Positions 9,143 to 19,433 of a stretch of DNA of 64,000 bases are shown in pieces. The stretch spans positions 620,001 to 684,000 of the forward strand of contig NZ_CP024901.1 in the NCBI RefSeq assembly GCF_003343245.1, given 5' to 3'. Below the pieces are notes generated by a model. The model worked only from the letters and a program-made list of their open reading frames with translations, was not told where the DNA came from and ran no database searches. Made by a program: the position numbers and the translations under genes. This DNA is from Photorhabdus laumondii subsp. laumondii. Lineage in GTDB: Bacteria > Pseudomonadota > Gammaproteobacteria > Enterobacterales > Enterobacteriaceae. Positions within the stretch are counted from its first letter, which is position 1. Every line of letters starts with the position of its first letter.

Positions 9143-11059
9143 ATGGCTAAATGGCAATGCCTTACGATGGCTATAGGGTTGATTTTTATCTCTGTAGCCG
9201 TAAATGCTGATTCTCTGGAAAATCAGCGACAGAGATATCAGCAGATTAAGCAAGCGTGGAATGTCAGCGATAGGGCTGAAGTTGCGAGACTGATGCCCAC
9301 ATTGAAAAACTATCCTCTTTATCCTTATCTGCAATACCGGGAACTGGCTCAGGATCTGTCACTTGCCACCCCGACGCGGATTCGTGATTTTATTGATCGT
9401 CACCCCAATCTGCCTCCCGCACGTTCTTTATCATCCCGTTTTATCAATGAACTTGCACGCCGCGAAGAGTGGCGCGAGCTACTGGCGTTCACCTCTACTG
9501 CACCAAAATCGATTACCGCCCGCTGTCATTACTATTTTGCTAAATGGGCTACAGGTGAGGAGCAGATTGCCTGGCAGGGAGCGAAAGAAGTTTGGTTGAA
9601 TGGGCGTTCTTTACCAGACAGTTGCGATAAATTATTTGATGTTTGGCAGCAAACAGGCCATTTATCAGTAAAACTGATATTACAGCGTATTAGTCTCGCG
9701 TTAAAAGCGGGCAATACATCATTAGTCAGTTACCTCGCTAAACAGTTACCACAGGGATACAAAAGTATCAGTGAAGGTCTGATTAAGTTGCAGAATGATC
9801 CGGTTACCGTAACAGACTTTGCTGATCATACCGGGCCGACTGATTTTAGCCGTGTAGCCACTTTAGCGGCTTTTTCGCGTTTCGCACGTCAAGATCCGGA
9901 GCAGGCAAGAGTGATCATCCCATCAATTGTCAGAGTGCAAAAGATGACTGCAAGTGAACGTCAGCGATTAAAAGATATTGTTGCCTGGCAGTTAATGGGT
10001 GATGTGAGTGATGAACAGGAAAAGTGGCGTGATGATGTGATCCGCGATAGCCAATCTGTTGCATTGCTTGAGCGTCGTGTTCGTTTGGCGTTGGGTCATG
10101 CAGATGAGCGTGGTGTGGCTCAATGGATAAAATTGCTACCGTTAGAGAACCAAGACAAAGAGGAATGGCGTTATTGGCGAGCTAACATTCTATTGGCGCA
10201 GGGTAATAAAAGTGAAGGTGAGGCAATATTGCGTCAGCTAACAGAAGGCCGTGGTTTTTATCCAATGGTTGCTGCGCAGAAACTGAATGTCAGCTATCCG
10301 CTGATGATGAATAGCGCAAAAAAGCCAGATGCTGCTATTGCTTCAATACCCGAAGTACAGAGAGTAAGAGAGTTGCTATATTGGCAAATGGATAGCCTTG
10401 CTCGCATAGAGTGGAGTTACTTGGTCGCCAGCCAAGATAAATTAAAACAACAGCAACTGGCGCGTTATGCTTTCGATCAAAAATGGGCGGCGCTTAGTGT
10501 ACAGGCGACAATAACCGGAAAAATGTGGGACTACCTTGAAGAGCGTTTTCCATTGGCATGGCGGCGGGAATTTAGTCACTTCACGGCAAATAAAGGGATT
10601 TCTCAAAGTTATGCAATGGCGATAGCCCGTCAGGAAAGTGCCTGGAATCCGCAAGCTAATTCGCCAGTTGGGGCAATTGGGTTGATGCAAGTGATGCCAG
10701 AAACGGCGCAAGATACGGTTAAGCAAAATGGAATCCAAGGATATATAAACAGTAGCCAACTTATAAACCCGCTGACGAATATCGAAATCGGTACTGCTTA
10801 TCTCGAATCGGTTTATCAGCGCTTTGGTAATAATCGGATACTGGCCAGCGCTGCTTATAATGCCGGACCGACTCGTGTAGATCGCTGGTTATCTAACAGT
10901 GGTGGGCGATTAGATGCGATAGCTTTTATTGAAAGTATTCCATTTTCTGAAACCCGCAATTATGTCAAAAATATTTTGGTTTATGATGTCTTCTACACTT
11001 ATTTCATGGGTAAGTCATCAAATGTATTGACTGACGCTGAATGGCAAAGGCGTTATTGA
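9143..11059 (+). CDS. slt: Soluble lytic murein transglycosylase Slt70
   Basis: A periplasmic exo-acting transglycosylase that cleaves the MurNAc-GlcNAc bond with formation of 1,6-anhydro ends. 639 residues against 645 in E. coli. A signal peptide covers about residues 1-23 (cleavage near VNA-DSLEN), followed by a long alpha-superhelical domain and the C-terminal SLT domain. The catalytic Glu is E498 in ARQESAWNPQA, followed by GAIGLMQVMPETA and AYNAGPTRV. The ATG at 9143 is favoured by GGGAGGAG upstream and the signal peptide; the frame is open back to 9065. trpR follows. Confidence 0.94.
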   Translation: MAKWQCLTMAIGLIFISVAVNADSLENQRQRYQQIKQAWNVSDRAEVARLMPTLKNYPLYPYLQYRELAQDLSLATPTRIRDFIDRHPNLPPARSLSSRFINELARREEWRELLAFTSTAPKSITARCHYYFAKWATGEEQIAWQGAKEVWLNGRSLPDSCDKLFDVWQQTGHLSVKLILQRISLALKAGNTSLVSYLAKQLPQGYKSISEGLIKLQNDPVTVTDFADHTGPTDFSRVATLAAFSRFARQDPEQARVIIPSIVRVQKMTASERQRLKDIVAWQLMGDVSDEQEKWRDDVIRDSQSVALLERRVRLALGHADERGVAQWIKLLPLENQDKEEWRYWRANILLAQGNKSEGEAILRQLTEGRGFYPMVAAQKLNVSYPLMMNSAKKPDAAIASIPEVQRVRELLYWQMDSLARIEWSYLVASQDKLKQQQLARYAFDQKWAALSVQATITGKMWDYLEERFPLAWRREFSHFTANKGISQSYAMAIARQESAWNPQANSPVGAIGLMQVMPETAQDTVKQNGIQGYINSSQLINPLTNIEIGTAYLESVYQRFGNNRILASAAYNAGPTRVDRWLSNSGGRLDAIAFIESIPFSETRNYVKNILVYDVFYTYFMGKSSNVLTDAEWQRRY

Positions 11060-11085
11060 TATGTAGCAAACTATGTTATGCTGAT

Positions 11086-11103
11086 GTACTAGTTAAATAG
11101 TAT
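11086..11103 (+). promoter_or_regulatory. trp operator upstream of trpR
   Basis: GTACTAGTTAAATAGTAT is a near-perfect palindrome and differs at two positions from the trp operator core GTACTAGTTAACTAGTAC. It lies 16 bases before the trpR start, so TrpR autoregulation is expected, as in E. coli. Confidence 0.82.
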
Positions 11104-11118
11104 GATGACTGATTAATT

Positions 11119-11439
11119 ATGACGACAAATCATCTGACAGACCCGGCACTTTCGCCGCAAGATCATGAAGATTGGCAATGTTTTGTGACATTACTCCAAC
11201 AGGCTTTTGCCGAAAATCTACAGCATCCGATTTTGCAGTTATTATTGACACCAGATGAACGGACAGCACTGGCTACCAGGGTACGCATTATCAAGGAGTT
11301 GATGAGTGGAAAAATGAGCCAGCGTGAGCTGAAAAATGAACTTGGAGTGGGTATTGCGACGATTACGCGCGGCTCTAATAGCCTGAAATTTGCTTCAAAC
11401 GATGTTAAGGCTTGGTTGGAACAGCAATTACTGAAATAG
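11119..11439 (+). CDS. trpR: Trp operon repressor
   Basis: The tryptophan-activated repressor of trp, aroH-type and its own genes. 106 residues against 108 in E. coli, all-helical. The helix-turn-helix is visible ([24 protein letters not shown], around residues 67-90), as is the ligand-site region [16 protein letters not shown]. It is downstream of slt, the conserved order, with a trp operator in its promoter. Confidence 0.96.
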   Translation: MTTNHLTDPALSPQDHEDWQCFVTLLQQAFAENLQHPILQLLLTPDERTALATRVRIIKELMSGKMSQRELKNELGVGIATITRGSNSLKFASNDVKAWLEQQLLK

Positions 11440-11440
11440 C

Positions 11441-11459
11441 AGGCCGCCAATTGCGGCCT
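11441..11459. terminator. Hairpin between convergent trpR and yjjX
   Basis: AGGCCGC / GCGGCCT stem with a 5-base loop directly after the trpR stop. There is no long T-tract, so termination strength is uncertain; it could serve both convergent genes. Confidence 0.5.
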
Positions 11460-11474
11460 AGGCGGAATGCTGGT

Positions 11475-12005
11475 TTAACGGGCGTTCAGCTCTTTATAAA
11501 TTTCATGATGTACGGGCACTAAAGCCAATATCAGAGCTTGGTGGTACACGCTGGTACGAGTCAGGATGCCATCAGTGAAAAAGCCAATTGCACCCTCTTT
11601 CTGATTGATGTTATCAATGCCTGTAAGATAAGCCATTTCATGGCCTAATTCCCGACCTTCGCGGATACCATCAAGAATTTTCTCTGGTAGCATCAGACTG
11701 GCTGAACGAGATTCTCCGCGAATTTGCTGATATTCCACAACCATCCAGGCAAATGTCATATCGTCTTCAATACCTGCTTCCACACCGACCCAGAAGTCTG
11801 CTTCTGGGCGAACTTGTCTGGCAGCCATGACACGCTGGCGGGCACCAGTGCGGGTTTCTGTGTTACCAATAGGTTGTTGTGGGACGCTACTGTCTACATT
11901 GATATCTTCGATTCGATAAGTACCTGGCCCAAAAACATCATCAAAGGCGAGACTAATGGCTTTAATTTTTGCAGGGTTGGTGGTTGCAGCAATAACGTGA
12001 TACAT
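11475..12005 (-). CDS. yjjX: Inosine/xanthosine triphosphatase (NTPase YjjX)
   Basis: A house-cleaning phosphatase that hydrolyses ITP and XTP to prevent their incorporation. 176 residues; E. coli YjjX has 170. The NTPase-fold N-terminus ([16 protein letters not shown]), the conserved [10 protein letters not shown] and the acidic [10 protein letters not shown] segments are clear. It is convergent with trpR and divergent from gpmB, as in E. coli. Confidence 0.93.
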
Positions 12006-12059
12006 AATAGATGAGTTATCCTTTGAACGAGTATTTACGCAGTATAACGGAAAATGAAA

Positions 12060-12707
12060 ATGTTACAGGTATATCTTGTTCGTCATGGGGAGTCTGAATG
12101 GAACGCAGCACGTCGTATTCAGGGACAATCTGACAGCCCTTTGACTGAAACAGGCGAACATCAAGCCAGATTAGTGGCACAAAGAGTAAAATCTGAAAGT
12201 ATTACCCATATTATTACCAGTGACCTTGGACGGACACGCCGAACGGCGGAAATCATTGCTAAGGTTTGTGGTTGTGAAATTATTCTGGAGCCACGTTTGC
12301 GTGAATTGCACATGGGGGTTCTTGAACGCAGAAATATTGATTCATTAACATCGGAAGAAGAGAAATGGCGTAAGAAAGTCCTTGATGGCACACCTGGGGG
12401 ACGTATCCCCAAAGGCGAATCTATGGATGAACTGGCTGTGCGTATGAGGGCTGCGCTGGAGAACTGTCGTAATCTGCCTGTTGGTAGCCGACCGCTGTTA
12501 GTCAGTCATGGCATCGCTTTGGGATGTTTGGTTGGCACAATACTGGGATTGCCCGCACATGCTGAACGTCGTCTTCGCTTGCGAAATTGCTCTCTGTCCA
12601 GAGTGGATTATCAGCACAGTCCGTGGCTAGCGTCGGGCTGGATTGTAGAAACGGCAGGCGATATCACACATCTGGATACGCCCGCACTGGATGAATTACA
12701 ACGTTAA
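12060..12707 (+). CDS. gpmB: Phosphoglycerate mutase-like phosphatase GpmB
   Basis: A histidine phosphatase superfamily member of the cofactor-dependent phosphoglycerate mutase type; the physiological substrate of enterobacterial GpmB is not settled. The RHG motif ([21 protein letters not shown]) gives the phosphorylated His at residue 8, and LVSHGIALG holds the second catalytic His. The ATG at 12060 gives 215 residues, the E. coli length; an in-frame ATG at 12054 would add Met-Lys. The stop overlaps the end of convergent rob by 4 bases. Confidence 0.9.
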
Positions 12708-13579
12708 TGTTGGATAGGAATGAGATACTGAAATTCGATGATATGATTCGCCGCTTCCTTGTCTCTATCATTGGTATTGGTAAGATAATATCGCTCGATG
12801 TCGTATCCTTTCCTACGTGTCAGGTTTAGCATTGGCAGGCAAATGCCATAGACGGTAAACAGGAAATCTTGTAAGCCATCTTTGGTACCGTAGTAACTAA
12901 ATGAAACGTATTCTCCAGCCGGTAATGTAACAGGTTGGCTGCCTGCCACATCAAACTGGGCATATTGGGGTTCTACCGCTGTTGTGTACAATACGGTTTG
13001 TTCATCTTCTTTTTCTGGATTGGGAGTCGCATGATGAAGGCCATAAAGTACAGGAGGTAACACTTCCGCATTTTTCAGATAGTATGTCCAGAAATTGTGG
13101 CGCATTTCAGTACAAAAACTGGACCATTGTTCCAGCGTATAAGAGCAGGTTTGTTCTATACCCACCAGTGATTGTTCCTTTAGTGTGAGATAGGTTGCTT
13201 CGGGAATATACCTCTTATCCAGCAATATGGGGGGGCAAATACCCGTGGCGCACCACTCCTCACTGAGACGATAAAGTGCAGGTGTTTTATTAAATTGTTT
13301 TTTAAATGCGCGAGTGAAAGTTTGTTGGGAGTCAAACTGGTACTGTAAAGCAATATCCAGAATAGGGCGGCTGGTTAAACGTAAAGCAACGGCTGCCCGT
13401 GATAACCTTCTGGCACGGATATAGGAGCCAATAGCCTGGCCGGTAATGTCTTTAAACATACGTTGCAGGTGCCATTTAGAATAACCTGCTTTAGCTGCAA
13501 CATTATTGAGTGATAACGGTTGATCTAAATGATTATCTAGCCAACGTAATAAATCACGAATGATGCCGGTTTGATCCAT
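12704..13579 (-). CDS. rob: Right-origin-binding transcription factor Rob
   Basis: An AraC/XylS-family activator of the mar/sox/rob regulon (efflux, solvent and superoxide tolerance). 291 residues against 289 in E. coli. Two N-terminal helix-turn-helix motifs (LSLNNVAAKAGYSKWHLQRMF and ILDIALQYQFDSQQTFTRAFKKQF) are followed by a GyrI-like ligand-sensing domain from about residue 120 to the end. The orientation is convergent with gpmB. Confidence 0.95.
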   Translation of the reverse strand: MDQTGIIRDLLRWLDNHLDQPLSLNNVAAKAGYSKWHLQRMFKDITGQAIGSYIRARRLSRAAVALRLTSRPILDIALQYQFDSQQTFTRAFKKQFNKTPALYRLSEEWCATGICPPILLDKRYIPEATYLTLKEQSLVGIEQTCSYTLEQWSSFCTEMRHNFWTYYLKNAEVLPPVLYGLHHATPNPEKEDEQTVLYTTAVEPQYAQFDVAGSQPVTLPAGEYVSFSYYGTKDGLQDFLFTVYGICLPMLNLTRRKGYDIERYYLTNTNDRDKEAANHIIEFQYLIPIQH

Positions 13580-13962
13580 ACATCTCCTTAGTCGTTAAGA
13601 CCAGAAAGAACAATATAAGAACTCATACTACTAGGCTATTTTGTTTGCCACTTGAACAGGCTTACAGAGTGAGTAAAACGAATCATTCCTATGTATTGCA
13701 TATCTGTTCTGGTGTCTGCGTGCTGTTGGTGTTCATAATGTATTGACAAGCGTGGCATTCAACAATAACTCTACTAGATATAAGCACTAAGTGTAAAACA
13801 AGTCTTATATTTACAATAGGATACTTGTTCGTATTATTATTTCACTCATTACTTTGTGAAATTATTCTAATAAGTAATTATTGCTATTGGGTGGTATTAC
13901 CGCCTATTTGGTATCTCGGCGGTGAAATTTTACGCTGAATTAATTAAGGCATGAGACTATAT
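13580..13962. other. rob-creA intergenic region
   Basis: About 380 bases holding the divergent promoters of rob and creA. I see no further gene and no convincing operator; the half nearest creA is AT-rich. Confidence 0.45.
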
Positions 13963-14448
13963 ATGTTAAAAATCATAAAGATACTCGTAACAACGACATT
14001 GTTGTGTTTACCTGTGGCGGCTCTGGCTGAAGAGATTGGCTCGGTAGACACTGTTTTTAAATTTATCGGGCCTGATCACAAAATTGTCGTGGAAGCGTTT
14101 GATGATCCTGATGTTAAAAATGTGACTTGCTACCTGAGTAGGGCAAAAACAGGCGGAATAAAAGGGGGTTTAGGACTTGCGGAAGATACTTCTGATGCGG
14201 CTATTTCTTGTCAGCAGGTTGGAGAGATTGAACTAACAGACAAGATTAAAAAGAGCAGCAAAAAAGGTCAGGTAGTTTTCCAGAAGCGAACCTCATTGGT
14301 GTTTAAAAAACTTCAAGTCGTTCGCTTCTATGATGCAAACCGTAATGCATTAGTCTATTTGACATATTCCGATAAGATGATCGATGGTTCACCGAAGAAT
14401 GCGATCAGTGCTGTACCCATTATGCCGTGGAAGCCGGTGGAAAATTGA
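13963..14448 (+). CDS. creA: CreA family exported protein
   Basis: A conserved periplasmic protein of unknown function named for its place beside creBCD in E. coli. The signal peptide covers residues 1-22 (LPVAALA-EE), and the mature part ([39 protein letters not shown]) is almost the E. coli sequence. The ATG at 13963 gives the E. coli N-terminal length with AAGG about 13 bases upstream; ATG 13951 is too close to that site. creB, creC and creD are not seen here; arcA follows on the other strand. Confidence 0.9.
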   Translation: MLKIIKILVTTTLLCLPVAALAEEIGSVDTVFKFIGPDHKIVVEAFDDPDVKNVTCYLSRAKTGGIKGGLGLAEDTSDAAISCQQVGEIELTDKIKKSSKKGQVVFQKRTSLVFKKLQVVRFYDANRNALVYLTYSDKMIDGSPKNAISAVPIMPWKPVEN

Positions 14449-14451
14449 GGG

Positions 14452-14487
14452 GCAGGATGGGTTCCTACAGGGATATCCCATCCTGTC
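14452..14487. terminator. Hairpin between convergent creA and arcA
   Basis: A GCAGGATGGG ... CCCATCCTGTC stem with a 15-base loop in the short gap between two convergent genes. It is likely a bidirectional terminator, though the T-tract is weak. Confidence 0.55.
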
Positions 14488-14511
14488 ATTGTTAGAGACC
14501 GATAGTTCAGG

Positions 14512-15228
14512 TTATGCTTCCAAATCACCACAGAAACGATAGCCTTCACCGTGAATGGTGGCGATAATTTCCATCGTATCTGGCGTCGATTCAAAATGTT
14601 TACGGATACGACGAATCGTTACATCAACAGTACGGTCGTGAGGTTTCAATTCACGACCTGTCATCTTTTTCAGTAAATCTGCGCGTGTTTGGATTTTGCC
14701 TGGATTTTCACAGAAATGAAGCATGGCGCGGAACTCGCTGCGTGGCAATTTATACGGCTCACCAGCCGGGCTTATCAGAGAACGGCTATTGATATCTAAT
14801 TCCCAACCGTTGAATTTATAACTCTCAACTTGGCGACGTTCCTCGCTGACATTACTCAGATTCATGGTACGAGAAAGCAGGTTGCGGGCGCGAATAGTCA
14901 ATTCACGCGGATTAAATGGTTTGGTGATGTAATCATCTGCACCGATTTCCAAGCCAAGGATTTTGTCTACTTCGTTATCACGGCCAGTCAGGAACATCAA
15001 AGCAACATTTGCTTGCTCTCGCAGTTCGCGGGCAAGTAACAAGCCATTTTTGCCTGGAAGGTTAATATCCATAATCACCAGGTTAATGTCGTTGTTTGAC
15101 AGAATATGGTGCATTTCTGAACCATCAGTGGCTTCATAAACTATGTACCCTTCAGCTTCGAAAATGCTTTTTAGGGTATTGCGAGTGACAATTTCGTCTT
15201 CAACAATCAAAATGTGCGGGGTTTGCAT
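14512..15228 (-). CDS. arcA: Two-component response regulator ArcA
   Basis: The OmpR-family regulator of aerobic/anaerobic metabolism, phosphorylated by ArcB. 238 residues, identical in length to E. coli. The receiver domain has phospho-acceptor D54 (VIMDINLPG), acidic pair E10/D11 and conserved Lys in YITKPFNP. The C-terminal winged-helix domain includes [15 protein letters not shown]. The start at 15228 gives [12 protein letters not shown] as in relatives. Confidence 0.97.
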   Translation of the reverse strand: MQTPHILIVEDEIVTRNTLKSIFEAEGYIVYEATDGSEMHHILSNNDINLVIMDINLPGKNGLLLARELREQANVALMFLTGRDNEVDKILGLEIGADDYITKPFNPRELTIRARNLLSRTMNLSNVSEERRQVESYKFNGWELDINSRSLISPAGEPYKLPRSEFRAMLHFCENPGKIQTRADLLKKMTGRELKPHDRTVDVTIRRIRKHFESTPDTMEIIATIHGEGYRFCGDLEA

Positions 15229-15819
15229 GGTTGCTACCTAGAATCGCTTAAAAATAAATCAGAATGATTCAAACTACTCTTATCTCAGGATATTTACTGG
15301 TTATTATTTGTCATCACTGAAATTATAGCCCAAATCAGTAATAACATTTTATTGATATGTTTTACACTGAAAGTAAAAGTTGCTTTTCCTTTGGTGGGTA
15401 TATACCCAAAAAACTGGTTAAACAGTGTTATGTTAGTCCATTAACAGCAATATAACAGCTTGCAATGCATTTACCATCTAAAAAAACTACCTTTTATTGA
15501 CGTACATCAAAATTGATTGTAGCACGTTAATATTATTTATATTGGTTATTTTATACCTTGTATTCTGTCATGCAAATGACAAATTTTTGTTAACGCATAG
15601 AGTGGTTTTGTACGAAAAATAATCCCCCATGAGCTGGGCGGTGAACAAAAATAACTGATTTTTACGAAAAGATAAAATATATTGTTAATTTTGTTAAAAA
15701 TGGATTTAACAACTAAAAGATTGGGTTCAGTAAGAAATATTTGTTTGTCTTGATGACCATGAAATGAATTATTCCAATGTTAAAAATATCAAAAGCGTAA
15801 GGTTATTTAGAGAAAATGT
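15229..15819. other. arcA-thrL intergenic region
   Basis: About 590 bases, AT-rich, holding the arcA promoter region and ending at the thr promoter. No open frame with a ribosome-binding site is seen; the small yjjY/yjtD genes found here in E. coli are not recognisable. Confidence 0.45.
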
Positions 15820-15848
15820 TTGACTTTGCGCACAAATTCATTTAACCA
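15820..15848 (+). promoter_or_regulatory. thr operon promoter
   Basis: TTGACT (15820-15825), a 17-base spacer, then TAACCA (15843-15848) followed by ATATAGG. This matches the E. coli thr promoter in sequence and spacing. Confidence 0.72.
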
Positions 15849-15886
15849 ATATAGGGTCGAACCCATTAAATAACAGACAGGAACCT

Positions 15887-15955
15887 ATGCGAATTATCAG
15901 CCTGAAAACCACAATGATTACCACCACCGGGACCACAGGTTGCGGGGCGGGCTGA
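15887..15955 (+). CDS. thrL: thr operon leader peptide
   Basis: A 22-codon leader (MRIISLKTTMITTTGTTGCG..., ending AG) containing seven Thr and three Ile codons, preceded by ACAGGAAC. Ribosome stalling at these regulatory codons when Thr or Ile is short would favour the antiterminator over the hairpin at 15974-16012. Confidence 0.93.
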   Translation: MRIISLKTTMITTTGTTGCGAG

Positions 15956-15973
15956 CGCATATATAAAACAGAG

Positions 15974-16012
15974 AAAAAAGCCCGCATCCAAATCAGATGC
16001 GGGCTTTTTTTT
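15974..16012 (+). terminator. thr attenuator
   Basis: A strong hairpin GCCCGCATC / GATGCGGGC (15980-15988 and 15996-16004) followed by eight T and preceded by a run of A. It sits between thrL and thrA. Confidence 0.92.
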
Positions 16013-16038
16013 GGCGCGGAATCAGGAGAAAAATGTTA

Positions 16039-18498
16039 ATGCGAGTACTTAAATTTGGAGGAACTTCGGTCGCTAATTACCAGCGGGTGTTGAGCGTTGC
16101 CGACATTGCAGAGAAAAAATTTTCTCAAGGCGGGGTCGCGTTGGTGCTTTCTGCTCCGGCAAAAATTACCAATCATTTAGTGGCTATGATTGAAAAAACG
16201 GTCGCCGGGCAAGAGATCATTACCCATATGCACGATGCTGAGCAGATCTTTGTTGATTTATTACAGGGGATGGCACGGGCGCAACCCGGTTTTGCTTATG
16301 AACGGTTAAAAATGATGGTTGAGCAAGAATTTGCTCAATTGAAACAGGTTCTGCATGGTATTTCGTTACTGGGCCAATGCCCGGACAGCATTAACGCTTC
16401 CCTGATTTGTCGTGGGGAAAAACTCTCTATCGCTATCATGGAGTCTGTATTGCAGGCACGTGGTCACAAGGTCACGGTGATTGATCCGGTAGAAAATTTG
16501 TTGGCACAAGGTCATTACCTTGAATCTACGGTAGATATCAACGAGTCTACTAAGCGCATTGCTTCTCTGAATATTCCAGATGACCATATTGTCCTGATGG
16601 CTGGATTTACGGCTGGAAATGATAAAGGGGAGCTCGTTGTCTTGGGGCGTAATGGTTCTGACTATTCTGCTGCGGTTTTGGCGGCTTGCTTGCGGGCGAC
16701 ATGTTGTGAAATCTGGACTGATGTGGATGGTGTTTATACTTGTGATCCCAGAGTTGTGCCGGATGCACGGTTATTAAAAGGCATGTCCTATCAGGAAGCG
16801 ATGGAGCTCTCTTATTTTGGTGCCAAGGTATTGCATCCACGGACCATTGCGCCAATTGCTCAATTTCAGATCCCTTGCTTGATTAAAAATACCGCCAATC
16901 CAGATGCGCCGGGAACACTGATCGGCGATGGGCAAAAAGATGAAAGTACGCCGGTAAAAGGGATAACCAACCTGAGCAATATGGCAATGATTAACGTATC
17001 AGGTCCAGGTATGAAAGGGATGGTGGGGATGGCGGCAAGGGTATTTGCTGTCATGTCCCGCAAAGGGATCTCTGTTGTGCTGATTACTCAGTCATCTTCA
17101 GAATACAGTATCAGCTTCTGTGTCCCTCAACGTGAATTGGAACGCGCGCGTCAGGCGCTGAGTGAAGAATTCTATCTTGAGCTGAAAGAGGGGGTGCTTG
17201 ATCCTTTGGATGTGATGGAAAATCTTTCCATTATCTCGGTTGTTGGCGATGGTATGCGTACCCTGCGTGGCATCTCTGCCCGTTTCTTCTCTGCATTGGC
17301 GCGCGGTAATATCAATATTGTTGCCATCGCACAGGGATCTTCTGAACGTTCTATCTCTGCGGTTATCGATAATGAAGTGGCAACAACAGCCGTTCGTTTG
17401 TGCCATCAGATGTTATTTAATACCGATCAAGTGATCGAAGTTTTTGTTGTCGGCGTTGGTGGCGTAGGCAGTGTTTTGATTGAGCAGATCCGTCGTCAAC
17501 AAACATGGTTGAAGCAAAAGCACATTGATTTACGGGTATGTGGTATTGCTAATTCACGGGCCATGTTGACGGACATGAGAGGTATTTGCCTTGATAATTG
17601 GCCGCAGTGTTTATCAGAGGCCAAAGAACCTTTTAGTTTGAGCCGCCTGATCCGTTTGGAGAAAGAGTACCATTTGCTGAACCCGGTGATAGTGGATTGT
17701 ACCTCTAATCAGCAAATTGCTGATCAATACGCTAGTTTCCTGAGAGATGGTTTCAATGTGGTTACGCCGAATAAAAAAGCCAATACTTCGTCGATGGCTT
17801 ATTATCATCAGATCCGTAAGGCGGCAGAGAAATCTAAACGTAAATTTCTGTATGACACTAACGTAGGCGCTGGTCTGCCTGTTATTGAGAACTTACAAAA
17901 CTTGCTAAATGCGGGTGATGAATTGGTTCAGTTCAATGGCATTCTTTCCGGTTCTCTCTCCTTTATTTTCGGTATGCTGGATGAAGGAATGTCACTATCT
18001 CAGGCGACGTTACTGGCAAAAGAGAAGGGTTATACCGAACCCGATCCGCGTGATGATCTATCTGGTGTGGATGTTGCTCGTAAGCTGTTGATCCTCGCCC
18101 GAGAATCAGGTTATGAACTTGAATTGGATGATATTGATGTGGAGCCTGTACTGCCAGCTTCCTTTGATAACCGAGGGGATGTGGATGCTTTCCTTGAACG
18201 TTTACCCGCTCTTGATCAGGTTTTCAGCCAGCGTGTGGCAGAAGCGAAAGAACAAGAGAAAGTGTTGCGCTATATTGGCGTGATTGAAGATGGCTGTTGT
18301 AGAGTGAAAATCGCGGCAGTAGACAGCAATGATCCGCTTTATAAAGTCAAAAATGGCGAAAATGCATTGGCATTCTACACGCGTTACTATCAGCCGATAC
18401 CGCTGGTACTGCGGGGATACGGAGCAGGTAATGATGTCACTGCCGCAGGTGTTTTCGCCGATATGCTGCGTACTTTGTCCTGGAAACAGGGAGTTTAA
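16039..18498 (+). CDS. thrA: Bifunctional aspartokinase I / homoserine dehydrogenase I
   Basis: Catalyses the first and third steps from aspartate to threonine, with feedback inhibition by threonine. 819 residues against 820 in E. coli. The aspartokinase part starts [16 protein letters not shown] regulatory repeats follow ([13 protein letters not shown]); the dehydrogenase part has the NAD(P) site [16 protein letters not shown] and the signature segment around [14 protein letters not shown]. The ATG at 16039 has AGGAG nine bases upstream. Two earlier in-frame ATGs are excluded: 15997 falls in the attenuator and 16033 is too close to the Shine-Dalgarno sequence. Confidence 0.96.
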   Translation: MRVLKFGGTSVANYQRVLSVADIAEKKFSQGGVALVLSAPAKITNHLVAMIEKTVAGQEIITHMHDAEQIFVDLLQGMARAQPGFAYERLKMMVEQEFAQLKQVLHGISLLGQCPDSINASLICRGEKLSIAIMESVLQARGHKVTVIDPVENLLAQGHYLESTVDINESTKRIASLNIPDDHIVLMAGFTAGNDKGELVVLGRNGSDYSAAVLAACLRATCCEIWTDVDGVYTCDPRVVPDARLLKGMSYQEAMELSYFGAKVLHPRTIAPIAQFQIPCLIKNTANPDAPGTLIGDGQKDESTPVKGITNLSNMAMINVSGPGMKGMVGMAARVFAVMSRKGISVVLITQSSSEYSISFCVPQRELERARQALSEEFYLELKEGVLDPLDVMENLSIISVVGDGMRTLRGISARFFSALARGNINIVAIAQGSSERSISAVIDNEVATTAVRLCHQMLFNTDQVIEVFVVGVGGVGSVLIEQIRRQQTWLKQKHIDLRVCGIANSRAMLTDMRGICLDNWPQCLSEAKEPFSLSRLIRLEKEYHLLNPVIVDCTSNQQIADQYASFLRDGFNVVTPNKKANTSSMAYYHQIRKAAEKSKRKFLYDTNVGAGLPVIENLQNLLNAGDELVQFNGILSGSLSFIFGMLDEGMSLSQATLLAKEKGYTEPDPRDDLSGVDVARKLLILARESGYELELDDIDVEPVLPASFDNRGDVDAFLERLPALDQVFSQRVAEAKEQEKVLRYIGVIEDGCCRVKIAAVDSNDPLYKVKNGENALAFYTRYYQPIPLVLRGYGAGNDVTAAGVFADMLRTLSWKQGV

Positions 18499-18500
18499 TT

Positions 18501-19430
18501 GTGATTAAAGTCTATGCGCCTGCATCTATTGGTAATGTCAGTGTTGGGTTTGATGTACTGGGAGCGGCGGTCTCTCCAGTTAATGGTGCTTTATTAGGTG
18601 ACTGCGTTACTGTTCGGGCAGCGAAGAGTTTCAGTTTGCGTAATGAAGGGCAGTTTGTGGGGAAGTTACCTGAGAAGCTGGAGCACAACATTGTTTATCA
18701 ATGCTGGCAATTATTCTGCCAGCATTTGGGCAAACAATTACCAGTGGAAATGACGCTGGAAAAAAATATGCCAATTGGTTCTGGCCTTGGCTCCAGCGCT
18801 TGTTCTGTTGTTGCAGGTTTGATGGCACTGAACGAGTTTGCAGGTCTCCCATTTAATGAAAGCCAATTACTGGCAATGATGGGGGAACTGGAAGGACGTA
18901 TTTCCGGCAGTATTCACTATGATAATGTCGCTCCATGCTATCTCGGCGGTTTGCAACTGATTATGGAACAAGGAGATATTATCTGTCAGCCAGTACCTTC
19001 GTTTGATGAGTGGTTATGGGTGATGGCCTATCCGGGCATCAAAGTTTCTACCGCAGAAGCCAGAGCAATTTTACCTGTAAAATATTCGAAGCAGGATGTT
19101 ATCGATCATGGACGTTTTCTTGCCGGGTTTATTCATGCCTGTCATACACGGCAACCGGCGCTGGCCGCCAGATTGATGAAAGATGTGGTTGCTGAACCGT
19201 ATCGTACCCAACTGTTACCGGGTTTTGCCAATGCGCGTGAAACAGCAAAACGGGTAGGGGCATTGGCGTGTGGTATTTCTGGTTCTGGCCCGACATTGTT
19301 TTCCATTTGTAATGATATAGCGACCGCAGAGGAAATAGCTGAGTGGCTGCAACAGCATTATGTTCAGAATGATGAAGGTTTTGTACACATTTGCCGTCTG
19401 GATCTCGCAGGCGCACGACAAATAGGGTAA
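18501..19430 (+). CDS. thrB: Homoserine kinase
   Basis: A GHMP kinase that phosphorylates homoserine. 309 residues against 310 in E. coli; the ATP-binding motif [12 protein letters not shown] is near residues 90-101. It starts with GTG two bases after the thrA stop, inside the translationally coupled thr operon. Confidence 0.96.
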   Translation: MIKVYAPASIGNVSVGFDVLGAAVSPVNGALLGDCVTVRAAKSFSLRNEGQFVGKLPEKLEHNIVYQCWQLFCQHLGKQLPVEMTLEKNMPIGSGLGSSACSVVAGLMALNEFAGLPFNESQLLAMMGELEGRISGSIHYDNVAPCYLGGLQLIMEQGDIICQPVPSFDEWLWVMAYPGIKVSTAEARAILPVKYSKQDVIDHGRFLAGFIHACHTRQPALAARLMKDVVAEPYRTQLLPGFANARETAKRVGALACGISGSGPTLFSICNDIATAEEIAEWLQQHYVQNDEGFVHICRLDLAGARQIG

Positions 19431-19433
19431 CTA

